From: Biscogniauxia marginata
Taxonomy: Eukaryota > Ascomycota > Sordariomycetes > Xylariales > Xylariaceae
NCBI GenBank assembly: GCA_022695795.1
Contig: MU404059.1
Span: forward strand, 372,001 to 436,000
Direction: 5' to 3'
DNA: 64,000 nucleotides
Positions 36,283 to 48,617 of the stretch are shown one piece after another. Numbering within the stretch: the first letter of the stretch is position 1; each line of letters opens with the position of its first letter. A program made the position numbers and the translations under genes. The notes beneath the pieces were generated by a model, which was not told the origin of the DNA, made no database searches, and saw only the letters and a program-made list of their open reading frames with translations.

Positions 36283-36710
36283 ATTTCTCACTCCCTCTTT
36301 TCTTTCTCGGCTGCTAGTAGTGCCTTTGAAACCAATTAAATCCCAGTTGATCGACAGGATATCCTCATGAATGACGACTATTACGCAAAATGTTCGGTTT
36401 TTCATTCTCGGGCTTTATGTAACCTAACAGTTTATTTTACTTATACACCATGCTCGCCCCCATGTTCCTAAGCATGTCCGTGCGCGTCGTTGTGTCTATA
36501 CTGGTGGCTATTTGCAAGTCCTCAACCCAGGTACCCTTAATATATATGTGCGTGTGTATGTCATCATTTTAGCCCTTTCTCTCAACCTTCATCCACCATC
36601 CGTCATCCATCAGCCCATTTCCGAGTCTTCAACAATACGATCTCTTATTCCACATACTTACCCACCCACCTCAATCTCGCCTAGCTTTAAATAAAGCCGG
36701 CGTATTGTAT

Positions 36711-39534
36711 TCAATCGACCGTCTCCCAGCCCCCAACCTGCACATCTCCGTCGCTGAAAATCTCGACCTGCAACTCATGATCATACGCGCTGTGTCCATT
36801 ATCAGTAGTCTGGGCTGCAGTACTACCCTCGCCCTTGCTCATTTGCTCCACTACCAGCCATAGCCCCGGTAGACGGGGGTCGATGTCGAACTCGGGGGTG
36901 CGCAAGCCCGCTCCAGCAGTGACCTGTTTGAACTCACCCTCACCCGAGGTGCCTTCGTCCTCTGTAGCTCTTTCTCCTGCGATTCTCGGCATCGTGGTAT
37001 TATTTGAGGAGGTCGAGGCGAGGACCTCCCTGTTGGGACCTCGGCCGCTCTCGACCGTGACACGGACCGTAGGGTGGGGATTTGAACGCTGCTGTTGCGG
37101 TGGCATGGTACCTCTGCTCGCAGATGTAAAGGATGTCGATGGAGCGTAGGCATGAGCATTATTATTATTATAATTCTGGCCATGGCCGCCGCTCCTCCGC
37201 GTGATGACCACACAGGCTCTCGTTAGCCTCGTTACCGACACGGCTGCGCGCTTCTTGTACTCGCCGCCCCGGAACGAGAGACCGGAGAGTTGCGTACGCA
37301 ACCGGCCCGCTGCGTCGGCCGGTACGGGCACGACTTGCGTCCCCGGGGCGTCGGATCCAACGCGTAGCGTGAAGTCGGCTAGCTGTCCCGACTCAAACGT
37401 TGAGCACACGACTGTGTATGTGCCTTTCTCGACCGAGGGTACGGACACAAGTGCGCATCCGCGCCGATAGTCTCCGGATGAGGCAACGAGGTCACGTACC
37501 GACACCGCCGTGACGCGCTGGCCACGTGCCCACACTAGATCCACGTGCACGGGGAGGTCATCTTTAGCGGTTGACAGTAGGATCGACAGCGGCCCCGTTG
37601 CGGTGAGCGTAATGCTGAATTGGGGATTGGTGAGGTACGTCAGGGAAGCTGAGTTTCCGCCACTCGTGCGCCGCGTCCACGCGCTTTGGACTTCGGTGTA
37701 GTGTTTCAGGCTCTCTCTGGCGGGGGCGATAGTCAGGGGTGTACGGGAGAAGAAAGATAGCGTGAAGGAGTATTTCGGCAAAGGCAGGTCCTGAGATGCC
37801 ACGACGATGGTGTATTTGACCCCCTTCTTAGCCTCGAAGGGCGCGAGTGTCTGCGGCGAGTCGACGAAGGGGCCACGATAAATGGACTTGTCGCTCAGTT
37901 GAACGCGCTGTCCGTCGGCGTGGGCGAAGATATATAGACTTGTGAAGCCGAGCATGTTAGAGACGGCAGCGAGGGTCGTGGACCGCTTGCGCGAAATCTC
38001 GAGTTCTTCGTCCTGGAAGTGCCGGCTAAGTAGGATCCACGTCTGGTCGTCAGCGTGCGCGGTCATCGAGTATTGTGGGTTATCCGCGAATGAGCCGGCC
38101 ATGCTGGCACTAGGGAGCTGCCATGCGAAGTGGTGATCCTGGCGCTCAGTGAACAGGCTCGGATTCCAGTTCAGGTAGAGCGACTCAAAATTTTGTGTTA
38201 CGTCGTCAAAACTGATCCAGAATGAGCCAGGTTTGAGCATGACGGGATGGTCGTCGGTTTCACTGGTCCTGTTTGACGTGGATGAACCGACGCCCTTCCA
38301 CACGAGCCCATCGCACCATGGGTTCTTGACTAGAAGCATTCTGCTTCCTGGCGCCTCCGACATATCGAGTATTGCGTAGTCATGCTCTCCTGCGAGCCCC
38401 AAGGTTTCCTCCTCATCTAGGGAAAGACGACCAGTACCAAGTGTGACGACAACGTCTCCGTAATCGTAGGCCTTTTTCACCCTCTTCCACGTTAGATCCC
38501 AATCTACGTCGTCGCTCTGTAGGAATAGCTGCTGCGGAATCCAGCCCGTTAACACGCAGAGATCGGTACCGGAATTACTGCCTGGGAAATCGTAACCTCC
38601 CCGGACTTTGAGGTACGCCTTCTCCATCAATGCAGGCCAGATAAGTCCTGGATTCTGGCGGTCTACGACATAGAGTGTGCGATCATTCGACGACGCGGGA
38701 AGATAGTCGTCGATAATGACTTTACGGAAACAGCCGTTGAAGAACATGCGGAAGACGTATTTCCCACTCGTGGAGATCTGCGGCTGACCACTTTCTTGAT
38801 CTGCCGGAAACATCAAGGCCGGGAGGATGGAAGTACGGCCTGGCCTTAGGTGTTTGATGCCAGCACAAAGACTAGCGACTACTGAGCAGTCTGTTGTAAT
38901 GTCCTGAACCAGGTCATAGTCATCTTGAGCCTCCATTAGGAAATTGTTGTTTGTGTTTTCAGATTCAACTCCCTTCCCAACGAGCTCTAGTGGGCGTTTC
39001 CAGCCTAAAAATACAGACTTTTGTCTTTCGGACAAGGAAAAGGAAGCATTATCACTTTTGATATTTTAGCAAGTACCGAACCAGGTGGTAAATGTGATCC
39101 GACATTACCTGTATGGCTTGCCAGAGAAATCGGCGGGGTCGGGATCGGCCTCCCAAGGCGGGAAGACATTCCCATGAAGACGCGAATTGCGGTATAAGAG
39201 GGTCTTTTCGGCCGTGGGTATCTGGCGCGCCTGGCGTGGTAGCTTCAGCCTCCTTTCGATGGCACTGACGCTATCCGTGGTTGTCTTCATGGACTTTTTC
39301 AGATCCTCTGCTTTCATAATCAGGGTTTCGCATTTTTTCTGCAGACGCTTTTTATCCACAGCACTGGGTGATTCTCTTGCGGCTTTCATGTACATCTCGG
39401 CTGCCGCTATGGCATGGTCGAGTGCTTCTTTGCCGGAGCATTTTGAGAATAGCAATTCATGCTCCTGCGGATAGTCAGAGGGTCACGTCGTTTTATACCC
39501 GGGGGATATGGATTACCCTGGCTTTTGCTTCCAT
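36711..39534 (-). CDS. palB: Calpain-like cysteine protease PalB/Rim13
   Basis: Three minus-strand exons, 39517-39534, 39109-39464 and 36711-39054, phases 0 and 2, giving 905 residues. Exon 1 encodes only MEAKAR. Residues about 7-80 form an MIT-type helical domain (ALDHAIAAAEMYMKAARE). The calpain protease core follows with a complete catalytic triad: Cys181 in DITTDCSVVASL, His349 in GEHDYAIL and Asn369 in VKNPWCDG. The C-terminal half contains calpain III-like beta domains with a variable Asn/Ser-rich insert near residues 750-800. Family knowledge: PalB/Rim13 is recruited to ESCRT-III on endosomal or plasma-membrane foci at alkaline pH and carries out the signalling cleavage of PacC/Rim101. 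Size and domain order fit. Both short first exons are supported by family sequence. It is divergent from the ant1 gene, with 1.1 kb between starts. Confidence 0.93.
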
Positions 39535-40650
39535 GGTGGACTCTCAATTGTTTGTTGTCTCTTGTGTCTCTTGTCCAATGGGTCTCGTCAGTAGCCAGAG
39601 AGTAGCCCAGAGAGTGGCCGAAGAACCAATGCTAGCCAACACGGTCGAGAACCAGAACAGACCACCATAACCCCCGAAGAAACAAATGGTCGGGGCATAA
39701 GAACAGACGTTCTAGGTCAACACTGCGTACAAGACTAGGAAGGTATAAAACCGCATCACATAGTAGGCAAGAACAATACGATATCGCGTGTGAGCAGTGC
39801 CGGTTATAAAAGAAAAGGCCTAAATATTTGTGGTCTCACTAATTTCAAGGGTGATAACGGAACATTTAGACAGCACGTCCAAGCTCGAAGGGCCGATGAA
39901 ACATCCTTAGAAATCGGGGTCCTCTCGTTCGTGTCATGAGGCTGGGTTTCCTCGCCGTCATGCAGAGTGGAAATATGTAGAGAGGAGGAGCGATTCTTCT
40001 TCTGGACATTGTGTCAAAGGCAAATAATATGCTGTGCCTAGGTGACAGACGGGACTGCCAGGTGACGTTGGTGAGGCGCAGGTACGGAGGTACACGCTAT
40101 CTTCCCTAACCTAATCAAGCTGGACTGATGCCCACTGCATGCATGCATCTGGCGCACGGGCCACCAATCGCGGCGTTTGATAAGTTCCTGGTAGCTCTGA
40201 CCTCCCTGCAAAGATGCCGACAAGATGGGCCAGACTAGAAAATGGCCGAGGTTCAAAGAAATGATACTTACATCACGGGCGAACCTGGGCCTAGCTTAAA
40301 CTCGGTTCCATTGTCTTGACTGTCGTCACCCCCGGCCTCTACTTACACATAAATACCTTATAATTTATATAGGAGTCAATTTTAGAGCTCCATTCCCCCC
40401 TCAACTCCCTGCTTGCTTCTGTTTCTCGGCTGTACACAGTAGAACGTAAATGCTGCGACGTCGGTCCCGGGCTTGATCAATCTATCGGTTTTATCCGAGG
40501 TGGTTTCAATTAACCTTCAGTCGGGCCAGCCGTGCCCCAGTCTGCCGGCGACACGGAAACCTTACCAATTTGCATATATACCACGCGTATTCCCACGGGA
40601 CATGCCAGCAAAGTGATTCCTTTTCGTTCACCACATCTTCGTCGCTCGCC
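39535..40650. other. Divergent promoter region of palB and ant1
   Basis: About 1.1 kb between the two starts. No supported gene. The ant1 side contains a TATA-like stretch (TATAATTTATATAG near 40358-40371). Confidence 0.55.
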
Positions 40651-41843
40651 ATGGCCGTACAATCGAAGCCGGCCCCGCTCCCGTCTTGGGGTTATGCTGT
40701 AGCCGGTTCTACCGGTGCCGTTCTGGCTAATGCCCTAGTATATCCTCTAGATATGTATGTGCTGTTGTTTTTGTTGCGCTGCTACGGATCTGCCGCTAAC
40801 AGTCTGTGTTTCTAACAGCGTGAAGACCCGTCTACAAGTCCAAGTTAAGCGCAAATCCGAGGACTCGAGCGACAGTTCGGAGCCGCATTACACTTCGACA
40901 TGGGACGCTATCACTAAGATCGTAGCCAATGATGGAATCGAAGGGCTTTACGCGGGAATGAATGGTGCCCTGCTTGGGGTCGCGTCGACGAATTTCGCTT
41001 ACTTCTATTGGTATTCAACCGTGCGCGAGCTCTACTTCAAGTCGCAGAAGGTTCCCGCTCCACCATCTGCGGCGGCGGAGCTATTATTAGGCGCTGTCGC
41101 TGGTGCTGTAGCGCAACTATGTACTATCCCAGTTGCTGTGGTCACGACAAGGCAACAGACGCAGAAAAAAGAGGATAGGAAGGGTCTGGTAGATACTGCC
41201 CGCGAGGTTATCCACAGTGAAGACGGAGTCTTTGGACTGTGGAGAGGGTTGAAAGCCAGCTTAGTATTAGTCGTCAACCCTGCCATTACATACGGCGCAT
41301 ACGAACGGTTAAAGAATATGTTGTTCCCGGGAAAGGCCCGCCTGACAGCGGGGGAGGCTTTTCGTGAGTGTTCTTCGCGTCGTGGAGAAAGCTGGCCTAT
41401 TGACTTGAATTCTCAGTTCTTGGCGCCCTGTCGAAATCGTTGGCTACCATTGTTACTCAACCCCTTATTGTCGCCAAGGTTGGGTTGCAGTCTAAACCTC
41501 CCCCTCAACGCGAGGGCAAGCCATTCAAGGGATTCATCGAAGTGATGCAGTTCATCGTCAAGCACGAAGGACTATCAAGTCTCTTCAAAGGTATCGGTCC
41601 CCAAATTTTGAAGGGATTACTGGTGCAAGGAATCCTCATGATGACGAAAGAACGGTACGTTGTCCCTTGAAGTCAACAGGTGAACTCGCTGACTGAGATT
41701 GGTTACTTAGGATGGAACTTCTGTTTATTCTTCTATTCCGATATATTCGCAAACTTCGGTCAGAGCAACTGGCCAAAGCAGCTGAATTGGCCGCCGCAAC
41801 GGCCTCCAAGGCAAAGGCTATTGTGCCCGTGACGACTAAATGA
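40651..41843 (+). CDS. ant1: Peroxisomal adenine nucleotide carrier (Ant1/PMP34 type)
   Basis: Four exons, 40651-40754, 40819-41363, 41417-41654 and 41711-41843, giving 339 residues. It is a mitochondrial-carrier-family protein with three repeats of two membrane helices. Repeat signatures are YPLDIVKTRLQ (first, canonical), IPVAVVTTRQQ (second, lacking the acidic residue) and QPLIVAKVGLQ (third, lacking it too). These deviations in repeats two and three are typical of Ant1/PMP34 carriers of peroxisomes, which exchange cytosolic ATP for AMP to feed acyl-CoA synthetases in beta-oxidation. The Lys/Ala-rich C-terminus and the FKGIGPQILKGLLVQG element support this subgroup. Localisation is inferred from family, not from a targeting signal. 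The start ATG gives MAVQSKPAPLPSWGYA, directly followed by the first helix. Confidence 0.9.
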
Positions 41844-42364
41844 AAACGCTTTCTTGCTTATTTGTTCTGGACGTGGATATCTTAGTCGCAACCTTTTAGA
41901 GTAGTAACACATGTTTAGAGGGCGGGGGTAACATAGAAATAGTGAACGGATGTGGTGACTTATCTGTATATAGATCTGTTTCAGGGTCGCTTGGGTATAC
42001 ATAGTGGGTATATTGCATTAATCGTAAGATTTTCTAAAAGAGACTACATAGGAAGTACATAGCGAGTTAATGACAACGGTGATATGATGGGTTTGCTTTC
42101 GGTTCATTCAAGGGCCTTCCAATGGATATCTTTTGGGCTGCCAAACAGCGGCAGCTGGCATCGGCTGAGGCTGCCCCTCTGTTCAGCCCCACATATCGAT
42201 TGTCCGTAGCCCCCTTCTGTGGTTCACCCACTCGCTTATTTTTGCACCCACAATTGGCAATACTCAGGCAGTCCACGAAAACGAACTGTAGCTTTTCCCA
42301 CGAACAACAATCATCTTCGAGGAATTTCGCACCAACCCCAGCAGAACAGCACATAACTGTCATA
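41844..42364. other. Intergenic spacer, rpl29 promoter
   Basis: About 520 bases with no supported gene; the frame at 42122-42379 overlaps the start of rpl29 and has no features of its own. Confidence 0.55.
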
Positions 42365-42820
42365 ATGGCGAGTACGTGATCGGGAATAAACAAACAGCCA
42401 GGACTCAACATGCTCACAGTTTCTTATAGAATCCAAGAACTCCTCGCAACATAACCAGTCGCGCAAGGCGCACCGGAACGGGTATGTCATTATTAATTTC
42501 CAGCTCACCGACACAGGCGGAACATTCCTCTGTTATCCTCCACCGAGGTGTATTTATCGACATAATGCGCTTAAAACGAATTTAGCTGACGGAGGGATGG
42601 CTTGTAGTATCAAGAAGCCGAAGACCAACCGATACCCGTCCCTGAAGGGAACCGATCCCAAGTTCCGACGAAACCACAGATATGCCCTCCACGGCACGAT
42701 GCGAGCCCTAGTACGTTACCGCATAGAAATGCCGAGGATATTTTATCCATTTCCCGGGCAGACGCTTACTTACACTATCAATAGAAAGAAAAGAAGGAGG
42801 GCAAGCGGGAGAATGTCTAA
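42365..42820 (+). CDS. rpl29: 60S ribosomal protein L29 (eL29)
   Basis: Four small exons, 42365-42371, 42430-42481, 42608-42710 and 42785-42820, giving 65 residues. The protein reads MAKSKNSSQHNQSRKAHRNG and continues with the family segments KKPKTNRYPSLKG, DPKFRRNHRYA and MRALKEKKEGK, which identifies eL29, a short, very basic protein of the large ribosomal subunit. Exon 1 has only seven bases (ATGGCGA), so the Lys3 codon is split. Three introns in a 65-codon gene is common for fungal ribosomal protein genes and too small for exon-length filters. Phases are 1, 2 and 0. Acceptor choice for exon 4 (ATAG|AAAGAA) is fixed by the family sequence. Confidence 0.93.
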
Positions 42821-45800
42821 GGGAGACGTGAGTATGGATAGGGATCGGCCGTTACGGATTAAGCATCATTAGGGCGAATTTCGGAACGTACGGACACGCG
42901 AGATCATGGAGTCAAGGTCATATATTTTGCCTTCTGCCTTGGGGTTGGTTCCAGGCTAGCTTCTATGAACATCATGGAATGAGTTGTAGCTAAACGAGCT
43001 ACGATTACCAAGGTCGAATTGCCCATCGTTATCGTATGTGAAAGACGAGGATATCTCCCAAAACACCTTTACCCCCTTCTCTGGTTTTATAAAACTGGTG
43101 AAATAACTAGATACGGCATATGTGTGTACAGCTCTAGGCCATTCTCCTATGCCTATTTGCTGAAGGATGTTTCTTCTCGTGCCGAGAGTAGCCTGCCCAT
43201 CTATTACCAAACACCCGTGCTTCAGTCTTTCCCAAGGCAAGGGTGCATGGAGACTGGGCAACATGCAAGCAAAATCTGCTTCTTCGTCTTATTTTCATAT
43301 TGCTTCTCGTGTAGTGATGCCCTCCTTGATTTAGGTAGGGGCCGGCTGGCCTCTCCTCCATCTGGAACTGTCTGGATAGCAAGCTCATGATAGTGGATTA
43401 CCCGAGGGGTTAGCTCTGTACCGACAAGATGGACTTCATTTCAACTTGTAGTAAACATTTATAGATATAGAAACACGGCCTCTTCGTTACGTAAGTAGAC
43501 GTGTATGGATAGGCTATAGTGCAGCTGTGAGACATGCACAGAATTGGGAAACGAGTCCGTTTCAATCGATTGATTGAATAAAGGCATTTCCAGGCTGTCC
43601 TCGTTCCATAGCCTGTTTCAGGAACTACTAAATACCTGTTATAGTTTAACACATGCCATCCAATCAACCGTCGATTCGCATATATACATATTGGAAGAGT
43701 CATGGATTTCCAAATAGGCACATATCAAGTGTATAGCAACTGGAAGACTCCTGAAAAGTCGGACATACTCTAGTGCAGTATTATACGGTCTAATGATCCG
43801 TACGTTCATAAAAATTCATTAGCTCGATGTAAACTAACGGGTCTAATCCATGAAGCTATGAACTCGAACGTATGTAGAATCCCTTCTTTTTCTAGCGTTA
43901 ATATGGTATACGAATGTTTCAGTTTCAGGCTTGGTGTTGCTTACCTACTTAATTATGTGGGCACCTATTAAATACCTACATACATAGTAACTTTGACTTG
44001 GTGGGTCTTCCTGTTTATGTGCGGTATGCGATAATCAGAGGATAGGTATAACCTGGACGAGACTATTTACATTAGGAGGTACGTATACCTAGAACATACG
44101 ACCGACTAGGTATTTTTACACCGTGAAGCCCCATTTGTATTTATTACTCGTCGATGCAACTAGGTAGACAAGCTCTTTAGAACCAATCGCTATGGAGTCT
44201 TTGGCATTTAAAAAAAAAGGCCCGGGGGCGAGGTGATCCGAGTGCCCGAGACCACCGGGAACGGTTGTTTGAAAACTGCCTACATAGCCGCCCAGCTAGA
44301 CTTGCTAGGGTAAGCCGACCCACATTAAAGAATCTCCTGAAGAATGCTTCCAGGCACGCTCCTTCTAAAAAGTTGAGCGTTGTTACATTTATGCAGTAGG
44401 TGAGGCGCTAGCGAGGCCCGGCTTCACATTATACATATCATATCACCCACTTCCAATTAACGGGTTGCTAGTGCTTGTACTACGCCTCGTGCTCGACCGT
44501 CTTTGTTCCAAGGGTCCTTCCGAAAAGGTTTACCGTTCCAGAGTTGCAGCCTTTGTGTGCGAGTCTTCTTCGTGTCTCCTGCTTTTTCTTTCCCCTTCAC
44601 TTGATCCAACAGTTGACACGAACTTCTGTTCCTGCCCTTCTTTTTTTTACATCCTCTCTTCTCAAGACCTTGAGGGCAACGTGCTGCCACTGGTTCTGGC
44701 TTTGGAGTACAAAGCATATCATTGAGTTTATTATTGGTAAGTTTTTTTTTTCTCTTTGAGAACAGCGCTTTTCCTACTCCCCTAGTCGCTCCATGATTTA
44801 CATGTGTTTGAGTTCGTCAGCAGATAGGACGAACCCACAACCGTCCTGTCAGCTACACTCACGACTCTCTACCTTCATCCATGACTGGTCGTTGATCGTG
44901 TCTCCCCCCTTTGACCCAAAGCCACATTTCAGTTCGACTGAGTATCAAGCTTCGAGCATACCAAGTTCTGTTGTACTGGGACTGGGTGCTCATTGGGTCA
45001 GGCATCACTCTCCACTAGTTGGCATGGGTTGAGATCTCCCAGGGCAAAAAAACCCCCCCCCCCCCCCAAAAAAAAACACCAACTTCAGAAGATATAAACA
45101 CGTTTTTGCTGACTGTTTTATCTTCCCGGCCTTATAGCTTTCTATCTAATAATTCATACTCGTCAATAATTGCTTCATTCCGAACCTGCCTCCTATTCGA
45201 CGGCTCCTTTGAGGTCAGCAGGCTACTGCAGGAGTTCTCGAGACAATACCCCTTCTACGAATCGAAGAGTTGAACTCGAGCCTCGCAAAAGTCCCTCCTA
45301 ATACGTTCGCGTAGCGCAAGTCCGAATTGCGAATTACCTGCTGTGTCTTCTGAACTTCCGTCGTTGCAAGTTAGGCCGAGATTCATTTCCGTCCGAAGTC
45401 CATTGTCTAGCCATCGACCGTTATCCGACTACATGTCTTACGAATAGCCTCAAGAGCGCTACATTGCCGCTTTCGAAACACCGACTCGTCGAGACAATAC
45501 GTGCAAATTGAACCCTGCATAATTGCCGCACTTCAAAGTGTTGCTACCTGCCATCCAGGTATTATCAGCATTGATCTAGAGGTATTTAGAACACCTCGAT
45601 ACAGCAGTACATTACCAGTTTACCTTGTCACGGGCCCCCGATCGCCCCTCCGCCACTTTTCCCACCAGGGCTTTTCCGCGGTTTCATCGGCTCGAACTGT
45701 CTAGCCCTTTCAAAGCACCCAGCCCTACCAGACTGTTATATTTTTCTATTGACAGCCGAATTATTTTATCGAGCGGCTGTCCCTGAAAGCATCCAGGCCG

Positions 45801-45847
45801 TGGTAAAAAACTCCGCAACAGTGTTAGTAGACTCGCCGACGCTCAAT
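42821..45847. other. 3-kb spacer and vts1 5' leader
   Basis: No supported gene. 42900-44400 holds only featureless short frames. From about 44450 to 45840 the sequence is C/T-rich, with a C15A9 tract at 45053-45076, and probably covers promoter and a long 5' leader. A TTCTATTGACAG sequence at 45744-45755 could be the acceptor of a leader intron. Confidence 0.55.
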
Positions 45848-47789
45848 ATGAACCGGAATAGCACCCCGGAGGCCACTACAGCCTCCTCGCTCCGCCCGCC
45901 CTCGTCACGCGCGGTGGGCGCTGGCCATCACCTACGTGCTTCCGCCGACATGGCTGCCTTAACTGGCCCTGCGGCGACGAACCGTATCCGGCCATCCTCT
46001 GACTTCTATGGCCAGCAAGGTCAAGGTCAAGGTGGCGCGGACTCTGATCCGCAGGACAAGATGACCCAGCAGTGGATTGCTGATATTGACCAGTATGAGA
46101 CTACGCTGGAAGAAATGGCTGCTGCCACCCTAGACCAGGACTTCAAGGATGAACTCAGCGCCATAGAACAGTGGTTTCGCGTCTTGTCAGAAGCTGAAAG
46201 AACTGCTGCTCTGTATGCATTGCTACAACAGACTACTCAGGTTCAGATTCGCTTCTTCATCCAGGTGCTTCAGCAAATGGGCAAAAATCATCCCATGTCT
46301 GGTGTCTTGTCGCCTGCCAATTTCGATAAAGGTACGTCAGCTACCAACCAATCTAGTATACATCAGCTAACCGGTAGTCCCTCCCTCGCAGACCCCATGT
46401 CCAACCGTCTGAGCGACGCCATGAACAAACTGAATGTTTCTTCCGCTAGGAACTCGCTTTCTCAACCGCAAGCCTCCGCTAAGAGGCACTCAGGCCTGGA
46501 CCCTTCTACGATCAATGCTATGTTTCCCGATGCTGCCGCAGCCATTGCGACTGAAAAGGCCAAGTTCACTCAACAAACTGGGAATCAGCCCCCGTCGAAC
46601 CGCAATAGTGCTGCTGTCGACCCTCGTAACTCTCTGGCTGCGCCGACAATTTCAGCTCCATCCGAGGGTATCGATCCGAATGGACAAAATCCCACCTCCC
46701 CTTGGGGCAACAACCACGACCAAGGAGCTTCGAGACCTAAGTCTTCGTCGGGTCAGACCCCTATGGGCCAATTTGTCCAGCCACCACCATCTGCCGGTTT
46801 GAGATCGCCTCGCCCACAGCTTTCAGGCAACTCAAACATTCAGAACACCACACTGAATGCACCTGATAAGTCCGCCTCGGAGCTACCTCTTCTCTCACCG
46901 TACAATGCTGGGAGCGGCAACTGGGCTTCTATGGTGAATACCCCCATGGTTCCATCTTTCGGAACCGGTAACTCTGGCCCCAACCAGGCAGATATGGTTG
47001 CGAATGCTACAGCGATGAAGCTGGCAGCGCTGTCGACGGTGAACAACCGCTTTGCGCTTGATGATGTCCGCAAGTATCGAAGGGCCCGGTCTAATGATGC
47101 CCCTGGTCAGAACCAGGGCGGTATTTCGGCTGGTCCCCAAGCGCCAAATATCCCCGGCACGAACATTGTGATGGTTAATGAGCACGGGCAGGTGTTGAAC
47201 CGAGATCAGATGCTTGCCTTGCAGAACCATCAGGCCATGGGTGGATTCGGAGCCCATCGATCCCGCCCAAACTCTCCCGGTATCGCATTACAACAAACCT
47301 TCGCGCAGCAAATGCCTTTCACTTCCCCTCAGAACAACGGCTTCCTAAGCGCTTATGACGGACAGAATCCGCTTCTCAGCAACGGCTTCGGTGCGATCAA
47401 TATGGGCCAATTAGGTGTAGGTGTCCCTGAGGGATACTTATCGGACCACTCCGATATTGCACGGGGACGATCACCACGAGGGCGTAGGGGCAACTCGAAG
47501 CCCCCAGAGGACCCGACCGACCCTACCCTTCTTCAAGACATCCCGGCATGGTTGCGGAGCCTTCGACTCCATAAGTACACAGATAATTTGAAGGATATGA
47601 AGTGGACCGACCTAGTCGAGTTGGATGATGAAGCTTTGGAGAAGCGTGGCGTAAACGCCTTAGGCGCACGAAGAAAGATGCTGAAGGTTTTTGAACAAGT
47701 CAAAGGTAACCAAAAAGCATGTTAAAAGTCGAGAGCAAGGAGTTGCTAACGGGCTTATAGAAGCAAAGGCAGAGGGCAAGCTGGGCTAA
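45848..47789 (+). CDS. vts1: Vts1/Smaug-type SAM-domain RNA-binding protein
   Basis: Preferred model: exons 45848-46331, 46392-47705 and 47761-47789, giving 608 residues. Residues about 75-160 form a helical region ([21 protein letters not shown], limited here to its start) shared by fungal Vts1 proteins. The middle is Asn/Gln/Ser/Pro-rich. The SAM domain at about 544-602 contains [30 protein letters not shown] and [13 protein letters not shown], the Vts1/Smaug surface that binds CNGG-loop hairpins and recruits the Ccr4-Not deadenylase. The first intron (60 nt, GTACGT, GCTAAC branch, GCAG) is a multiple of three and free of stops, so retention would add 20 residues. The last exon has only eight full codons (ending AEGKLG). 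The start is the first ATG in frame; an open stretch upstream to 45749 lacks ATG. Confidence 0.9.
46332..46391 (+). other. Stop-free 60-nt intron in vts1
   Basis: GTACGT donor, CAGCTAACC branch site 18-25 bases before the GCAG acceptor, length 60, no stop in frame. Splicing joins FDK to [14 protein letters not shown]. Confidence 0.7.
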
Positions 47790-48617
47790 GCCACTGCAAC
47801 TAGTATTGGAATCTAGGAGTGCTAGCGGGTCGACATGCGAACCCCAGATTATTAGTCCCTTATAGCCGGACACAAGTATCGAGCTATTTTCCTGACCTAG
47901 CAGACAGTTTGGATGGATTGTGAGGTAGTGCTAGATGACACGATGGATATGGTCAAATATTTTTATTTTATTTTAGCGCAGTAATGAATCTCGACAAAGG
48001 GATAGACTCGAGATCAAGCGGTATTAACGGCCCAATGGCCACAAAAGACACCACGGATCGGTATTGTAACGTATACGTGTATACAGAATTATCAGTAGCG
48101 AAATATTCCTATCCCAATATAACGAAATCCATTTGTATTTTGCGCTGTTCTCGAAAATATTGCAGGTAGACACATGTTGCGTCGCAGAACATGAATGTTG
48201 CTGTAACCATAATCTTGTTAATTGCATATACTACTAGCCTAGTGGGGCTACGTCTGGGTCTCTGCTTATTCTATTAAATGGTAGGATTGCTCACATTGTA
48301 TTAAGCTCATCAAAGGTTTTGGCATTGCAGAGAAACCATCTAAGGAATCTCACAAGCACTGGTTCACCTACCAAAAAGAAGGATCCCTTCACTCTGGCAT
48401 ACGAAGAATACTCAATTGTGCATCGCCTCTTCTCATGCAAGCGAATCATGTGGCTTCATGAATGTCACGCACCGGATTACAATATCCAACCCCGACGAGG
48501 TTACTTCATTTGACCCTCGCTATCTCGAATCGACAATATCATCGAAATTCCTAATCGGAATCTGATATCTCGCACTACTCTGGCTCAGTAGCTGCATCTA
48601 TCTCTCATTTACTCGAT
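47790..48617. other. Intergenic spacer vts1-tfc4
   Basis: About 830 bases with no supported gene; the tfc4 promoter lies in the last part. Confidence 0.55.

Larger units (their letters stand above)
34680..36710. other. Intergenic spacer, convergent, repeat-rich
   Basis: The 3' flanks of the C2H2 gene (+) and palB (-). No supported gene. It contains T-rich tracts near 34905-34940, a CA repeat (35588-35606), a CT repeat (36257-36282) and an imperfect 10-bp minisatellite (36091-36136). Confidence 0.6.

Noticed and set aside
45749..45847. 33-codon N-terminal extension of Vts1
   Set aside because: Open but without ATG; TTCTATTGACAG before it resembles a leader-intron acceptor, so it is better read as 5' leader.
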